NCBI GenBank assembly: GCA_965119215.1
Contig: CBCPKK010000014.1
Span: 97,191-161,190 of the forward strand
Reading direction: 5' to 3'
Source: Buttiauxella sp965119215
GTDB taxonomy: Bacteria; Pseudomonadota; Gammaproteobacteria; Enterobacterales; Enterobacteriaceae
DNA: 64,000 nt
Shown here in pieces: positions 9,249 through 18,189 of the stretch. Both the position numbers and the translations under genes were made by a program. Every line of letters starts with the position of its first letter. Positions within the stretch are counted from its first letter, which is position 1. A model generated the notes under the pieces. The model was not told the origin of the DNA, made no database searches, and saw only the letters and a list, made by a program, of their open reading frames with translations.

Positions 9249-10562
9249 ATGGCGCAATTCTACTCGCACAAGCGACGGGTTACGACTCGTCAAATCATAA
9301 CCGTGAACGTTAGTGACCTTGATCCGTTTGGTCAGGGCGTTGCACGTCACAATGGCAAAGCGCTTTTTATCCAGGGCGCGCTGCCCGGTGAGCAAGTTGA
9401 AGTCACGATTACCGATGACAAACGCAACTTCGCTCAGGCTCGAGTTAAGCGCCGTTTAAATGATAGCCCGCAACGTGTTGCGCCGCGTTGTCCACATTTT
9501 AGCGTCTGTGGCGGTTGCCAGCAGCAACATGCCAGTATCGAATTGCAGCAGCAAGCAAAATCCCGTGCGCTGGCTCGAATGATGGGAACGCGCGAAACCC
9601 CGGCTGCTGTGGAAGAAATAATTTCTGGCTCGCCATGGGGTTATCGTCGCCGTGCGCGCTTAGGCTTGAATTATCACGTTAAAATGCAAACCTTACAGAT
9701 GGGTTTTCGTAAAGCTCAGGATAGTGAACTGGTGGATATTCACCATTGCCCCGTTCTGGCGCCCCAACTTGAAGCACTGCTTGAACCGTTGCACCACTGT
9801 TTATCAGCATTAAAAGCGGTTCGACGTTTAGGGCACGTTGAGTTAGTGCTTGCCGATAATGGCCCGCTGATGGTGTTGCGTCATTTAGATGCGCTTCATG
9901 ACGACGATCTACAAAAACTGGAACGCTTTTCGCATTCTTCCGGCGTCGCGCTGTATTTAGCGCCGGACAGTGAGACACTCACGGCGCTCGGGGACGATGA
10001 ACCCTGCTATCACTCAGACGGGCTACGCTTAACGTTCAGTCCGCGTGACTTCATTCAGGTGAATGATGGGGTGAACCAGCAGATGGTCGTTCGTGCCATT
10101 GAATGGCTGGATATTCAGCCTACCGACCGAGTACTGGATTTGTTCTGCGGAATGGGCAACTTTACGTTACCGCTCGCAAAACGGGCAGCAAGTGTCGTTG
10201 GGGTGGAAGGCGTTGCTGCGCTGGTGGCGAAAGGTGAATATAATGCGCGATATAATTCGCTGAAAAATGTCACATTCTTTCATGAGAACCTGGAAGATGA
10301 TGTGACTCGCCAGCCCTGGGCTGCCCAAGGTTTTGATAAAATATTGCTCGACCCCGCGAGAGCGGGTGCGCCAGGTGTGCTGCAGCATGTGATTAAACTC
10401 GCTCCAACGCGGGTGGTCTATGTTTCATGTAACCCGACAACGCTTGCCCGTGATAGCGAGGCATTGCTGGCCGCAGGCTATCAACTGCGCCAATTAGCAA
10501 TGCTGGATATGTTTCCGCACACGGGGCATCTGGAGTCTATGGCGCTATTTGAGCGGAATTAA
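9249..10562 (+). CDS. rlmD: 23S rRNA (uracil-1939-C5)-methyltransferase RlmD
   Basis: 437 residues. S-adenosylmethionine-dependent enzyme that methylates U1939 of 23S rRNA. It has an N-terminal TRAM domain (about 10-68), the 4Fe-4S ligands in RCPHFSVCGGCQQQH (about 80-94) with the fourth Cys in HHCPVLAPQ, the SAM motif LDLFCGMGNFTLPLA near 300, and the catalytic Cys in YVSCNPTTLARD near 395. It diverges from barA, with 60 nt between, and precedes relA, as in E. coli. Older symbol rumA. Confidence 0.96.
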   Translation: MAQFYSHKRRVTTRQIITVNVSDLDPFGQGVARHNGKALFIQGALPGEQVEVTITDDKRNFAQARVKRRLNDSPQRVAPRCPHFSVCGGCQQQHASIELQQQAKSRALARMMGTRETPAAVEEIISGSPWGYRRRARLGLNYHVKMQTLQMGFRKAQDSELVDIHHCPVLAPQLEALLEPLHHCLSALKAVRRLGHVELVLADNGPLMVLRHLDALHDDDLQKLERFSHSSGVALYLAPDSETLTALGDDEPCYHSDGLRLTFSPRDFIQVNDGVNQQMVVRAIEWLDIQPTDRVLDLFCGMGNFTLPLAKRAASVVGVEGVAALVAKGEYNARYNSLKNVTFFHENLEDDVTRQPWAAQGFDKILLDPARAGAPGVLQHVIKLAPTRVVYVSCNPTTLARDSEALLAAGYQLRQLAMLDMFPHTGHLESMALFERN

Positions 10563-10570
10563 GTGGTTAG

Positions 10571-10592
10571 ATCAGGTCGCGTGACCTGATTT
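10571..10592 (+). terminator. Hairpin between rlmD and relA
   Basis: ATCAGGTC (10571-10578) and GACCTGAT (10583-10590) form an 8-bp perfect stem with a 4-nt loop. The following T run is short, so this may be a weak terminator or a processing site. Confidence 0.5.
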
Positions 10593-10612
10593 ATAACCAA
10601 TAGGAGAGGACA

Positions 10613-12841
10613 ATGGTTGCGGTAAGAAGTGCACATCTCAATACAGCTGGCGAATTTGCGCCCGATAGATGGATTGCTAGCCTCGGGATCACCAACCAGC
10701 AGTCATGTGAACGCTTAGCCGAAACCTGGCGGTATTGCGAGCAACAGACCAAAGGCCGTCCTGACGCTGAACTGCTGTTGTGGCGGGGCGTCGAGATGGT
10801 GGAAATCCTGTCGATGCTGAGCATGGACAACGACACGCTGCGAGCCGCCTTGTTGTTCCCTCTTGCCGATGCAGGTGTGGTCACCGAAGAGGTGATGCGC
10901 GAAAGCATTGATAACCAGGTTGTGACGCTCATTTATGGCGTGCGCGACATGGCGGCTATCCGTCAGCTAAAGGCTGCCCATACAGATTCCGTTTCAGCCG
11001 AACAGGTCGATAACGTTCGCCGCATGTTGCTGGCGATGGTCGACGATTTCCGCTGCGTGGTTATCAAATTGGCAGAGCGCATCGCCCATTTGCGCGAAGT
11101 GAAGGACGCACCGGAAGACGAACGCGTTCTGGCGGCAAAAGAATGTACCAATATCTATGCACCGCTCGCCAACCGTCTTGGGATTGGCCAGCTCAAATGG
11201 GAGCTGGAAGATTACTGTTTCCGCTACCTGCATCCTGACGAATACAAACGCATTGCCAAATTGCTGCACGAGCGTCGCATCGACCGTGAGCATTATATTG
11301 ACGAATTTGTCGGTGCATTGCGTAACTTCATGAAAGAAGAGGGCGTTAAGGCTGAAGTGTATGGCCGCCCCAAACACATCTACAGCATCTGGCGCAAGAT
11401 GCAGAAAAAGTCCCTCGCCTTTGATGAGCTGTTTGATGTACGCGCCGTACGCATCGTGGCGGAGCGTTTGCAGGACTGCTACGCCGCACTTGGCATTGTG
11501 CACACGCACTATCGTCATATGCCGGATGAGTTTGATGACTATGTCGCTAACCCGAAACCGAACGGCTATCAGTCGATTCATACCGTGGTGCTGGGGCCAA
11601 ACGGCAAAACGATTGAAATCCAGATCCGTACTAAACAGATGCACGAAGATTCGGAACTGGGGGTCGCGGCCCATTGGAAGTACAAAGAGGGCAATGCACG
11701 TAGCGGAAGTACGGGCCATGAAGACCGCATTGCGTGGCTGCGTAAACTGATCGCCTGGCAAGAAGAAATGGCCGATTCCGGCGAACTGCTGGATGAAGTG
11801 CGCAGCCAGGTCTTTGACGACCGTGTGTATGTGTTTACCCCGAAAGGCGATGTGGTGGACTTGCCCGCAGGTTCCACGCCGCTCGATTTTGCCTACCACA
11901 TCCACAGCGATGTGGGGCACCGTTGCATCGGCGCGAAAATCGGTGGGCGCATTGTGCCGTTCACCTACCAGTTGCAAATGGGTGACCAAATCGAAGTGAT
12001 CACCCAGAAACAGCCGAACCCGAGCCGTGACTGGTTGAACCCAAACCTGGGTTACATCACCACGAGCCGTGGGCGTGCCAAAATCCACAACTGGTTCCGC
12101 AAACAAGATCGCGACAAAAACATTCTGGCTGGACGGCAGATCCTTGATGACGAAATTGAACATCTGGGTATCAGCCTGAAAGAGGCAGAAAAATCATTAC
12201 TTCCACGCTATAACTTCAATGAAATCGATGAGTTACTGGCAGCGATTGGCGGTGGTGATATTCGTCTTAACCAGATGAGCAACTACCTGCAAGCGCAATT
12301 CAATAAGCCGACTGCGGCTGAACAGGATGAGCAAGCGCTTCGTCAGTTGAAACAGAAAACCTATACGCCACAGTCGCGCAGCAAAGATAATGGCCGCGTC
12401 GTCGTGGAAGGCGTCGGCAATCTGATGCACCACATTGCGCGTTGCTGCCAGCCGATTCCAGGCGATGAGATTACCGGTTTCATCACCCAGGGGCGCGGTA
12501 TTTCTATCCACCGCGCGGACTGCGACCAGCTTGCTGAACTGCAATCTCACGCACCGGAACGTATCGTTGATGCGGTGTGGGGCGAAAGCTACTCCAGCGG
12601 CTACTCGCTGGTGGTGCGCGTTACCGCCAACGATCGCAGTGGCTTGCTGCGTGATATCACCACCATTCTGGCGAATGAAAAGGTGAATGTATTGGGCGTT
12701 GCAAGCCGTAGCGACACCAAACAGCAACTGGCAACCATCGATATGAATATCGAAATCTACAACCTTCAGGTACTGGGCCGCGTGCTGGGTAAACTGAACC
12801 AGGTGCCGGATATTATCGATGCGAGGCGATTGCACGGTTAG
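10613..12841 (+). CDS. relA: GTP pyrophosphokinase RelA
   Basis: 742 residues (E. coli 744). Ribosome-associated (p)ppGpp synthetase of the stringent response. Domains: degenerate, inactive HD hydrolase (N-terminal 200 residues), synthetase with FDELFDVRAVRI (about 272-283) and NPKPNGYQSIHT (about 315-326), TGS around VYVFTPKGDVVDLPAG (about 405), zinc-finger domain with HHIARCCQPIPGDE (about 605), and C-terminal ACT domain. The HD region lacks the metal-binding HD pair of SpoT, consistent with a synthetase-only enzyme. Preceded by AGGAGAGG. Confidence 0.97.
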   Translation: MVAVRSAHLNTAGEFAPDRWIASLGITNQQSCERLAETWRYCEQQTKGRPDAELLLWRGVEMVEILSMLSMDNDTLRAALLFPLADAGVVTEEVMRESIDNQVVTLIYGVRDMAAIRQLKAAHTDSVSAEQVDNVRRMLLAMVDDFRCVVIKLAERIAHLREVKDAPEDERVLAAKECTNIYAPLANRLGIGQLKWELEDYCFRYLHPDEYKRIAKLLHERRIDREHYIDEFVGALRNFMKEEGVKAEVYGRPKHIYSIWRKMQKKSLAFDELFDVRAVRIVAERLQDCYAALGIVHTHYRHMPDEFDDYVANPKPNGYQSIHTVVLGPNGKTIEIQIRTKQMHEDSELGVAAHWKYKEGNARSGSTGHEDRIAWLRKLIAWQEEMADSGELLDEVRSQVFDDRVYVFTPKGDVVDLPAGSTPLDFAYHIHSDVGHRCIGAKIGGRIVPFTYQLQMGDQIEVITQKQPNPSRDWLNPNLGYITTSRGRAKIHNWFRKQDRDKNILAGRQILDDEIEHLGISLKEAEKSLLPRYNFNEIDELLAAIGGGDIRLNQMSNYLQAQFNKPTAAEQDEQALRQLKQKTYTPQSRSKDNGRVVVEGVGNLMHHIARCCQPIPGDEITGFITQGRGISIHRADCDQLAELQSHAPERIVDAVWGESYSSGYSLVVRVTANDRSGLLRDITTILANEKVNVLGVASRSDTKQQLATIDMNIEIYNLQVLGRVLGKLNQVPDIIDARRLHG

Positions 12842-12857
12842 TGGTATGTAACATAAG

Positions 12858-12886
12858 GACGGGAGGTTATCCCGTCTTTAATTTTT
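12858..12886 (+). terminator. Terminator between relA and mazG
   Basis: GACGGG (12858-12863) pairs with CCCGTC (12871-12876) and is followed by TTTAATTTTT. It lies in the 64-nt relA-mazG gap, where E. coli carries mazEF. Confidence 0.7.
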
Positions 12887-12905
12887 GTATTTGCAAGGAA
12901 TTGAA

Positions 12906-13697
12906 ATGAGCCAAATTACCCGCCTTCTGGGCATCATGAAGCGCCTGCGTGACCCTGAATCCGGCTGTCCGTGGGACAAAGAGCAAACCTTTGCGACCAT
13001 TGCTCCTTATACCCTGGAAGAAACTTACGAAGTGCTTGATGCCATCAACCGCGAAGATTTTGATGATTTACGCGGTGAACTGGGCGATTTGCTGTTCCAG
13101 GTGGTGTTTTACGCACAGATGGCCCAGGAAGAAGGGCGCTTTGATTTCGACGATATCTGTGCCGCAATTTGCGACAAACTCGAGCGCCGTCATCCGCATA
13201 TTTTTGCCGACGCTACGGCTGAAAACAGCACTGAAGTACTGGCTCGTTGGGAACAAATCAAAAGCGATGAGCGTGCTGAAAAAGCGCAGCATTCCGCAGT
13301 TGATGACATTCCCCACGCGCTACCTGCTCTTATGCGTGCACATAAAATCCAGAAACGTTGTTCAACAGTCGGCTTCGACTGGACCACTCTTGGCCCGGTT
13401 TTAGACAAAGTCTACGAAGAGATTGACGAAGTGATGTTTGAAGCGAAACAAGCCGTCGTCGATGAAGCGAAACTGGAAGAAGAAGTCGGTGATTTATTGT
13501 TCGCTACCGTTAATCTTGCACGCCATTTAGGTACCAAAGCTGAAACCGCATTGCAAAAAGCTAATCTGAAATTCGAGCGACGTTTCCGCCAGGTGGAACA
13601 GATTATTGCCGCCAGAGGCCTGACAATGACCGGAGTCGACTTAGAAATCATGGAAGAAGTCTGGCAGCAGGTTAAACGCCAGGAAACTGAAATCTAA
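12906..13697 (+). CDS. mazG: Nucleoside triphosphate pyrophosphohydrolase MazG
   Basis: 263 residues, the E. coli length. Hydrolyses (d)NTPs to monophosphates and pyrophosphate, and influences (p)ppGpp level and survival in starvation. Two tandem MazG helical modules are visible: the first around GCPWDKEQTF and EETYEVLDAI (about 20-45) with EVLD and ELGDLLFQVV; the second around VYEEIDEVMFEA and EEVGDLLFATV (about 165-205). The start at 12906 is preceded by AAGGAATTGAA; an upstream ATG at 12885 has no family match. The antitoxin-toxin pair mazEF that lies between relA and mazG in E. coli is missing. Confidence 0.95.
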   Translation: MSQITRLLGIMKRLRDPESGCPWDKEQTFATIAPYTLEETYEVLDAINREDFDDLRGELGDLLFQVVFYAQMAQEEGRFDFDDICAAICDKLERRHPHIFADATAENSTEVLARWEQIKSDERAEKAQHSAVDDIPHALPALMRAHKIQKRCSTVGFDWTTLGPVLDKVYEEIDEVMFEAKQAVVDEAKLEEEVGDLLFATVNLARHLGTKAETALQKANLKFERRFRQVEQIIAARGLTMTGVDLEIMEEVWQQVKRQETEI

Positions 13698-13922
13698 CGC
13701 ATTTTTGTGGTCAAGCGCATTTTATGGCAATTTCGATTTAACAAGCGCTTGATTTGCGTCAAAAACTTTTATGTCAGACGAGCTATTTTCAGTGCCCTGA
13801 CAAAGTGCGAGGTCAGGGCTTAGTAGACAGAATGAAAGTTTGTGGCGCCGATACTGTTCGGGTATACTACTTTCCCGTCTTGGTACTCCCATCGTCCTTA
13901 AACCTAACTTCTCAGGTTCAGC
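13698..13922 (+). promoter_or_regulatory. pyrG upstream region
   Basis: A 225-base non-coding gap. CAAGCGC near 13712 and GCGCTTG near 13746 form spaced inverted repeats that could be a terminator or operator. A TATACT-like -10 sits at about 13862-13867 (GGGTATACTAC), which is the likely pyrG promoter. No gene is supported here. Confidence 0.4.
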
Positions 13923-15563
13923 ATGACAACGAACTATATTTTTGTGACCGGCGGGGTCGTTTCCTCTCTGGGTAAAGGCATTGCCGCAGCCTCCCTCGCA
14001 GCTATTCTTGAAGCCCGTGGCCTCAACGTATCCATCATGAAACTCGATCCGTACATCAACGTCGATCCGGGTACCATGAGCCCTATTCAACATGGGGAAG
14101 TGTTCGTTACAGAAGACGGCGCTGAAACCGACCTGGATTTAGGTCACTACGAGCGCTTCATTCGCAACAAAATGACGCGTCGTAACAACTTCACCACTGG
14201 CCGTATCTACTCAGAAGTTCTGCGTAAAGAACGCCGTGGCGACTATCTGGGCGCGACCGTCCAGGTTATTCCACACATTACGAACGCTATCAAAGAACGC
14301 ATCCTTGAAGGTGGCGAAGGCTACGATGTCGTGCTGGTAGAAATCGGCGGTACTGTAGGTGATATCGAATCCCTGCCGTTCCTCGAAGCGATTCGTCAGA
14401 TGGCCGTGGAAGTGGGTCGTGAGCACACGCTGTATATGCACCTGACTCTGGTGCCATATCTGGCAGCTGCCGGTGAAGTGAAAACTAAACCGACCCAACA
14501 CTCCGTAAAAGAACTGCTTTCTATCGGTATTCAGCCTGATGTGCTGATCTGCCGTTCAGACCGCGTTGTTCCGGCAAACGAACGTGCAAAAATCGCATTG
14601 TTCTGTAACGTCCCGGAGAAAGCGGTTATTTCTCTAAAAGATGTCGATTCCATCTATAAAATTCCAGGTCTGTTGAAATCACAGGGTCTGGACGATTATA
14701 TTTGTAAACGATTCAGCTTGAACGTTCCTGAAGCTAACTTGTCCGAATGGGAACAAGTTATTTACGAAGAAGCGAATCCGACAAGCGAAGTCACGATTGG
14801 TATGGTCGGCAAGTACATTGAACTGCCAGATGCCTACAAATCTGTGATTGAAGCGCTGAAACACGGTGGTTTGAAAAATCGTCTGACCGTTAACATCAAG
14901 CTGATTGACTCGCAGGATGTTGAAACTCGCGGTGCTGAAGAAGTGCTGAAGGGATTGGATGCTATCCTTATCCCTGGCGGTTTTGGTTACCGTGGTGTGG
15001 AAGGCAAAATCGCCACCGCGCGCTATGCTCGTGAGCAGAATATTCCTTATCTGGGCATTTGCTTAGGTATGCAGGTCGCGCTCATTGAGTTCGCACGAAA
15101 CGTTGCAGGTATGGCTAACGCCAACTCAACTGAATTTGTGCCAGACTGTAAATACCCGGTGGTCGCGTTAATCACCGAGTGGCGTGACGAAGAAGGTAAC
15201 GTTGAAGTTCGTACTGAAAAGAGCGACTTAGGCGGCACCATGCGTCTTGGTGGCCAGCAGTGTCAGTTGACCGATGGTAGTCTGGTGCGCCAGATGTACG
15301 GTGAACCGACAATCGTTGAGCGCCATCGCCATCGTTATGAAGTCAACAACATGTTGTTGAAGCAAATTGAAACAGCAGGTCTGCGCGTTGCGGGCCGTTC
15401 CGGTGATGACCAACTGGTAGAAATCATCGAAGTGCCAAATCATCCGTGGTTTGTTGCTTGCCAGTTCCACCCGGAATTTACTTCTACTCCGCGTGATGGG
15501 CACCCACTGTTCGCAGGTTTTGTAAAAGCGGCCGGTGAGTACCAAAAGCGTCAGGCGAAGTAA
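13923..15563 (+). CDS. pyrG: CTP synthase PyrG
   Basis: 546 residues (E. coli 545). Converts UTP to CTP using ATP and glutamine. N-terminal synthetase domain starts MTTNYIFVTGGVVSSLGKGI with the P-loop-like GGVVSSLGKG; the metal and CTP-binding segment DPYINVDPGTMSPIQHGEV is at about 40-58. The C-terminal class I glutamine amidotransferase has the nucleophile Cys in YLGICLGMQVA (about 375-385) and the His/Glu pair in FHPEFTSTP (about 515). It is followed by eno, the conserved enterobacterial pair. Confidence 0.98.
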   Translation: MTTNYIFVTGGVVSSLGKGIAAASLAAILEARGLNVSIMKLDPYINVDPGTMSPIQHGEVFVTEDGAETDLDLGHYERFIRNKMTRRNNFTTGRIYSEVLRKERRGDYLGATVQVIPHITNAIKERILEGGEGYDVVLVEIGGTVGDIESLPFLEAIRQMAVEVGREHTLYMHLTLVPYLAAAGEVKTKPTQHSVKELLSIGIQPDVLICRSDRVVPANERAKIALFCNVPEKAVISLKDVDSIYKIPGLLKSQGLDDYICKRFSLNVPEANLSEWEQVIYEEANPTSEVTIGMVGKYIELPDAYKSVIEALKHGGLKNRLTVNIKLIDSQDVETRGAEEVLKGLDAILIPGGFGYRGVEGKIATARYAREQNIPYLGICLGMQVALIEFARNVAGMANANSTEFVPDCKYPVVALITEWRDEEGNVEVRTEKSDLGGTMRLGGQQCQLTDGSLVRQMYGEPTIVERHRHRYEVNNMLLKQIETAGLRVAGRSGDDQLVEIIEVPNHPWFVACQFHPEFTSTPRDGHPLFAGFVKAAGEYQKRQAK

Positions 15564-15579
15564 GCAGAAAGTTAGAACG

Positions 15580-15606
15580 ACAACGCGCGAATGTTTCGCG
15601 CGTTGT
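15580..15606 (+). terminator. Strong hairpin between pyrG and eno
   Basis: A perfect 12-bp stem, ACAACGCGCGAA (15580-15591) and TTCGCGCGTTGT (15595-15606), with a 3-nt loop. The downstream T tract is weak, so partial termination or RNA processing of a pyrG-eno transcript is likely. Confidence 0.6.
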
Positions 15607-15647
15607 TTGTCTGGAGTTTTAGTTTAACTTGTACTGAGGAAAATCTA

Positions 15648-16952
15648 ATGTCCAAAATCGTTAAAGTCATCGGTCGTGAAATCATCGACTCCCGTGGTAA
15701 CCCGACTGTTGAAGCTGAAGTTCATCTGGAAGGCGGTTTCGTAGGTATGGCTGCTGCACCATCAGGTGCTTCTACTGGTTCCCGCGAAGCGCTGGAACTG
15801 CGCGATGGCGACAAATCTCGCTACCTGGGCAAAGGCGTTCTGAAAGCCGTTGCTGCAGTTAACGGCCCGATTGCTGCGGCTGTAACTGGTAAAGATGCGA
15901 AAGACCAGGCTAACATCGATAAGATCATGATCGACCTGGATGGCACCGAAAACAAATCTAACTTCGGCGCTAACGCAATCCTGGCTGTATCTCTGGCTGC
16001 TGCTAAAGCTGCTGCTGCCTCTAAAGGCCTGCCGCTGTATGCACACATCGCTGAACTGAACGGCACTCCAGGCAAATACTCTATGCCTCTGCCTATGATG
16101 AACATCATCAACGGTGGCGAGCACGCTGATAACAACGTTGATATCCAAGAGTTCATGATTCAACCCGTTGGTGCTAAAACTCTGAAAGAAGCCATCCGTA
16201 TGGGTTCTGAAGTGTTCCACACCCTGGCTAAAGTTCTGAAATCTAAAGGTATGGGTACTGCTGTTGGTGACGAAGGTGGCTATGCGCCAAACCTGGGTTC
16301 CAACGCTGAAGCACTGGCTGTAATCGCTGAAGCGGTTAAAGCTGCAGGCTACGAGCTGGGTAAAGACATTACTCTGGCTATGGACTGTGCTGCTTCTGAA
16401 TTCTACAAAGACGGTAAATACGTTCTGGCTGGCGAAGGCAACAAAGCTTTCACCTCTGAAGAATTCACCCACTTCCTGGAAGACCTGACCAAACAGTACC
16501 CAATCGTTTCTATCGAAGACGGTCTGGACGAGTCTGATTGGGATGGTTTCGCATACCAGACTAAAGTCATGGGCGACAAACTTCAGTTGGTTGGTGATGA
16601 CCTGTTCGTAACCAACACCAAAATCCTGAAAAGAGGTATCGACAACGGTATCGCTAACTCCATTCTGATCAAATTCAACCAGATCGGTTCTCTGACCGAA
16701 ACTCTGGCTGCGATCAAAATGGCGAAAGATGCTGGCTATACTGCAGTTATCTCTCACCGTTCAGGCGAAACTGAAGACGCTACCATTGCTGACCTGGCTG
16801 TTGGTACTGCTGCAGGCCAGATCAAAACTGGTTCTATGAGCCGTTCTGACCGTGTTGCTAAGTACAACCAGCTGATTCGTATCGAAGAAGCTTTGGCTGC
16901 TGCGGGTACACCTGCACCGTTCAACGGTCTGAAAGAAGTTAAAGGTCAGTAA
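15648..16952 (+). CDS. eno: Enolase
   Basis: 434 residues. Glycolytic phosphopyruvate hydratase and RNA degradosome component. Seen: GREIIDSRGNPTVEAEV at the N-terminus, GASTGSREALELRDGD at about 41, the metal ligands in AMDCAASEF, SIEDGLDESD and GDDLFVTN, the catalytic Lys in ILIKFNQIGSLTET, and SHRSGETED near 372. Start 15648 is preceded by TGAGGAAAA; the in-frame ATG at 15591 lies in the hairpin. Codon use is strongly biased to major codons, as for a highly expressed gene. Confidence 0.98.
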   Translation: MSKIVKVIGREIIDSRGNPTVEAEVHLEGGFVGMAAAPSGASTGSREALELRDGDKSRYLGKGVLKAVAAVNGPIAAAVTGKDAKDQANIDKIMIDLDGTENKSNFGANAILAVSLAAAKAAAASKGLPLYAHIAELNGTPGKYSMPLPMMNIINGGEHADNNVDIQEFMIQPVGAKTLKEAIRMGSEVFHTLAKVLKSKGMGTAVGDEGGYAPNLGSNAEALAVIAEAVKAAGYELGKDITLAMDCAASEFYKDGKYVLAGEGNKAFTSEEFTHFLEDLTKQYPIVSIEDGLDESDWDGFAYQTKVMGDKLQLVGDDLFVTNTKILKRGIDNGIANSILIKFNQIGSLTETLAAIKMAKDAGYTAVISHRSGETEDATIADLAVGTAAGQIKTGSMSRSDRVAKYNQLIRIEEALAAAGTPAPFNGLKEVKGQ

Positions 16953-16980
16953 TTCGTTACTGCTTCTTTAAGTTCTGAGA

Positions 16981-17005
16981 AAAACCCGCTTCGGCGGGTT
17001 TTTTT
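16981..17005 (+). terminator. eno terminator
   Basis: AAAACCCGC-TTCG-GCGGGTTTTTTT: a stable stem with a UUCG tetraloop and a T run directly after it. Confidence 0.93.
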
Positions 17006-17113
17006 ATGCTCTTTTTTCCTGAAATCAGAGCTAAGCGGTGGTCATTGTTTGCGGTTTCCTGACCTCTCGACCAGGCTTATTGGGTTATTTCACTCACAGG
17101 TCAGGAGACCGCC

Positions 17114-18131
17114 ATGAAAGCTGCAGTTGTTAACAAAGACCACTCTGTTGGCATCATTGATAAGCCTGTTCGTGCACTTGAGCACGGAGAGGCGTTACTG
17201 ACAATGGAGTGTTGTTGGTGTATGCCATACCGACTTACATGTGAAAAACGGTGATTTTGGTGATGTAACGGGTATTACGCTGGGCCATGAAGGTATCGGC
17301 ATAGTGAAGTCTATCGGTCCTGGTGTGACTTCACTGAAAGTGGGCGATCGTGCAAGCGTTGCCTGGTTCTTCCGTGGATGCGGAAACTGTGAGTACTGTA
17401 ATAGCGGCAACGAAACGCTATGTCGCAGCGTCACAAACGCGGGCTATACCGCGGATGGTGGCATGGCAGAAGAGTGCATCGTTGTCGCTGACTACGCAGT
17501 GAAAGTGCCGGATGGCCTCGAGTCTGCCGCCGCAAGCAGCGTCACTTGCGCAGGCGTCACGACTTATAAAGCGGTAAAAGTTTCCCACGTTAAACCGGGT
17601 CAATGGATTGCGATTTACGGCCTGGGCGGTCTTGGTAACCTTGCGCTGCAATATGCGAAAAATGTCTTTAATGCCAAAGTTATTGCCATCGACGTGAACG
17701 ATGCACAGCTCGATTTCGCCAAAGAGTGCGGGGCTGATTTGGTGATTAACTCGCGTAATGAAGATGCCGCAAAAATTATCCAGGAGAAAGTCGGTGGTGC
17801 GCACGCAGCGGTAGTCACCGCCGTAGCAAAAGCCGCGTTTAACTCTGCCGTTGATGCTGTTCGTGCGGGTGCTCGTATTGTTGCTGTCGGGCTGCCTTCA
17901 GAGTCAATGAGCCTGAACATACCGCGCCTGGTGCTTGATGGTATCGAAGTTGTGGGTTCTCTGGTCGGTACACGTATGGATCTGACAGAAGCCTTCCAGT
18001 TCGCAGCCGAAGGGAAAGTGGTTCCGAAAGTAACGATGCGGCCACTTGAAGATATCAACGCTATTTTCAAGGAAATGGAAGACGGCAAAATCAAAGGCCG
18101 CATGGTTATCGATTTTAAAACCAAAAAGTAA
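17114..18131 (+). pseudogene. adhP: AdhP-type zinc alcohol dehydrogenase, frameshifted near the 5' end
   Basis: A medium-chain, zinc-dependent, propanol-preferring alcohol dehydrogenase of the AdhP family, NAD-linked. The gene begins MKAAVVNKDHSV at 17114 (ribosome-binding site CAGGAGA), but one extra T at 17215/17216 breaks the frame after MECC; that frame stops at 17252. Removing that T restores GVCHTDLHVKNGDFGD, and the second frame then runs intact to 18131. It contains GHEGIG, the structural-zinc cysteines of CGNCEYCNSGNETLC, and the nucleotide motif GLGGLGN. The break falls in the catalytic zinc Cys motif. It is a recent pseudogene or a one-base sequencing error. In E. coli adhP is elsewhere. 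Confidence 0.88.
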
Positions 18132-18160
18132 GCGGCGTTGAACTGACGAATGAATGAATA

Positions 18161-18181
18161 ATGGCCGGGTTTTCCGGCCAT
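18161..18181. terminator. Bidirectional terminator between adhP and the M20 peptidase gene
   Basis: ATGGCCGG (18161-18168) and CCGGCCAT (18174-18181) pair perfectly around a 5-nt loop between two converging genes. Confidence 0.75.
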
Positions 18182-18189
18182 GTTTATAA

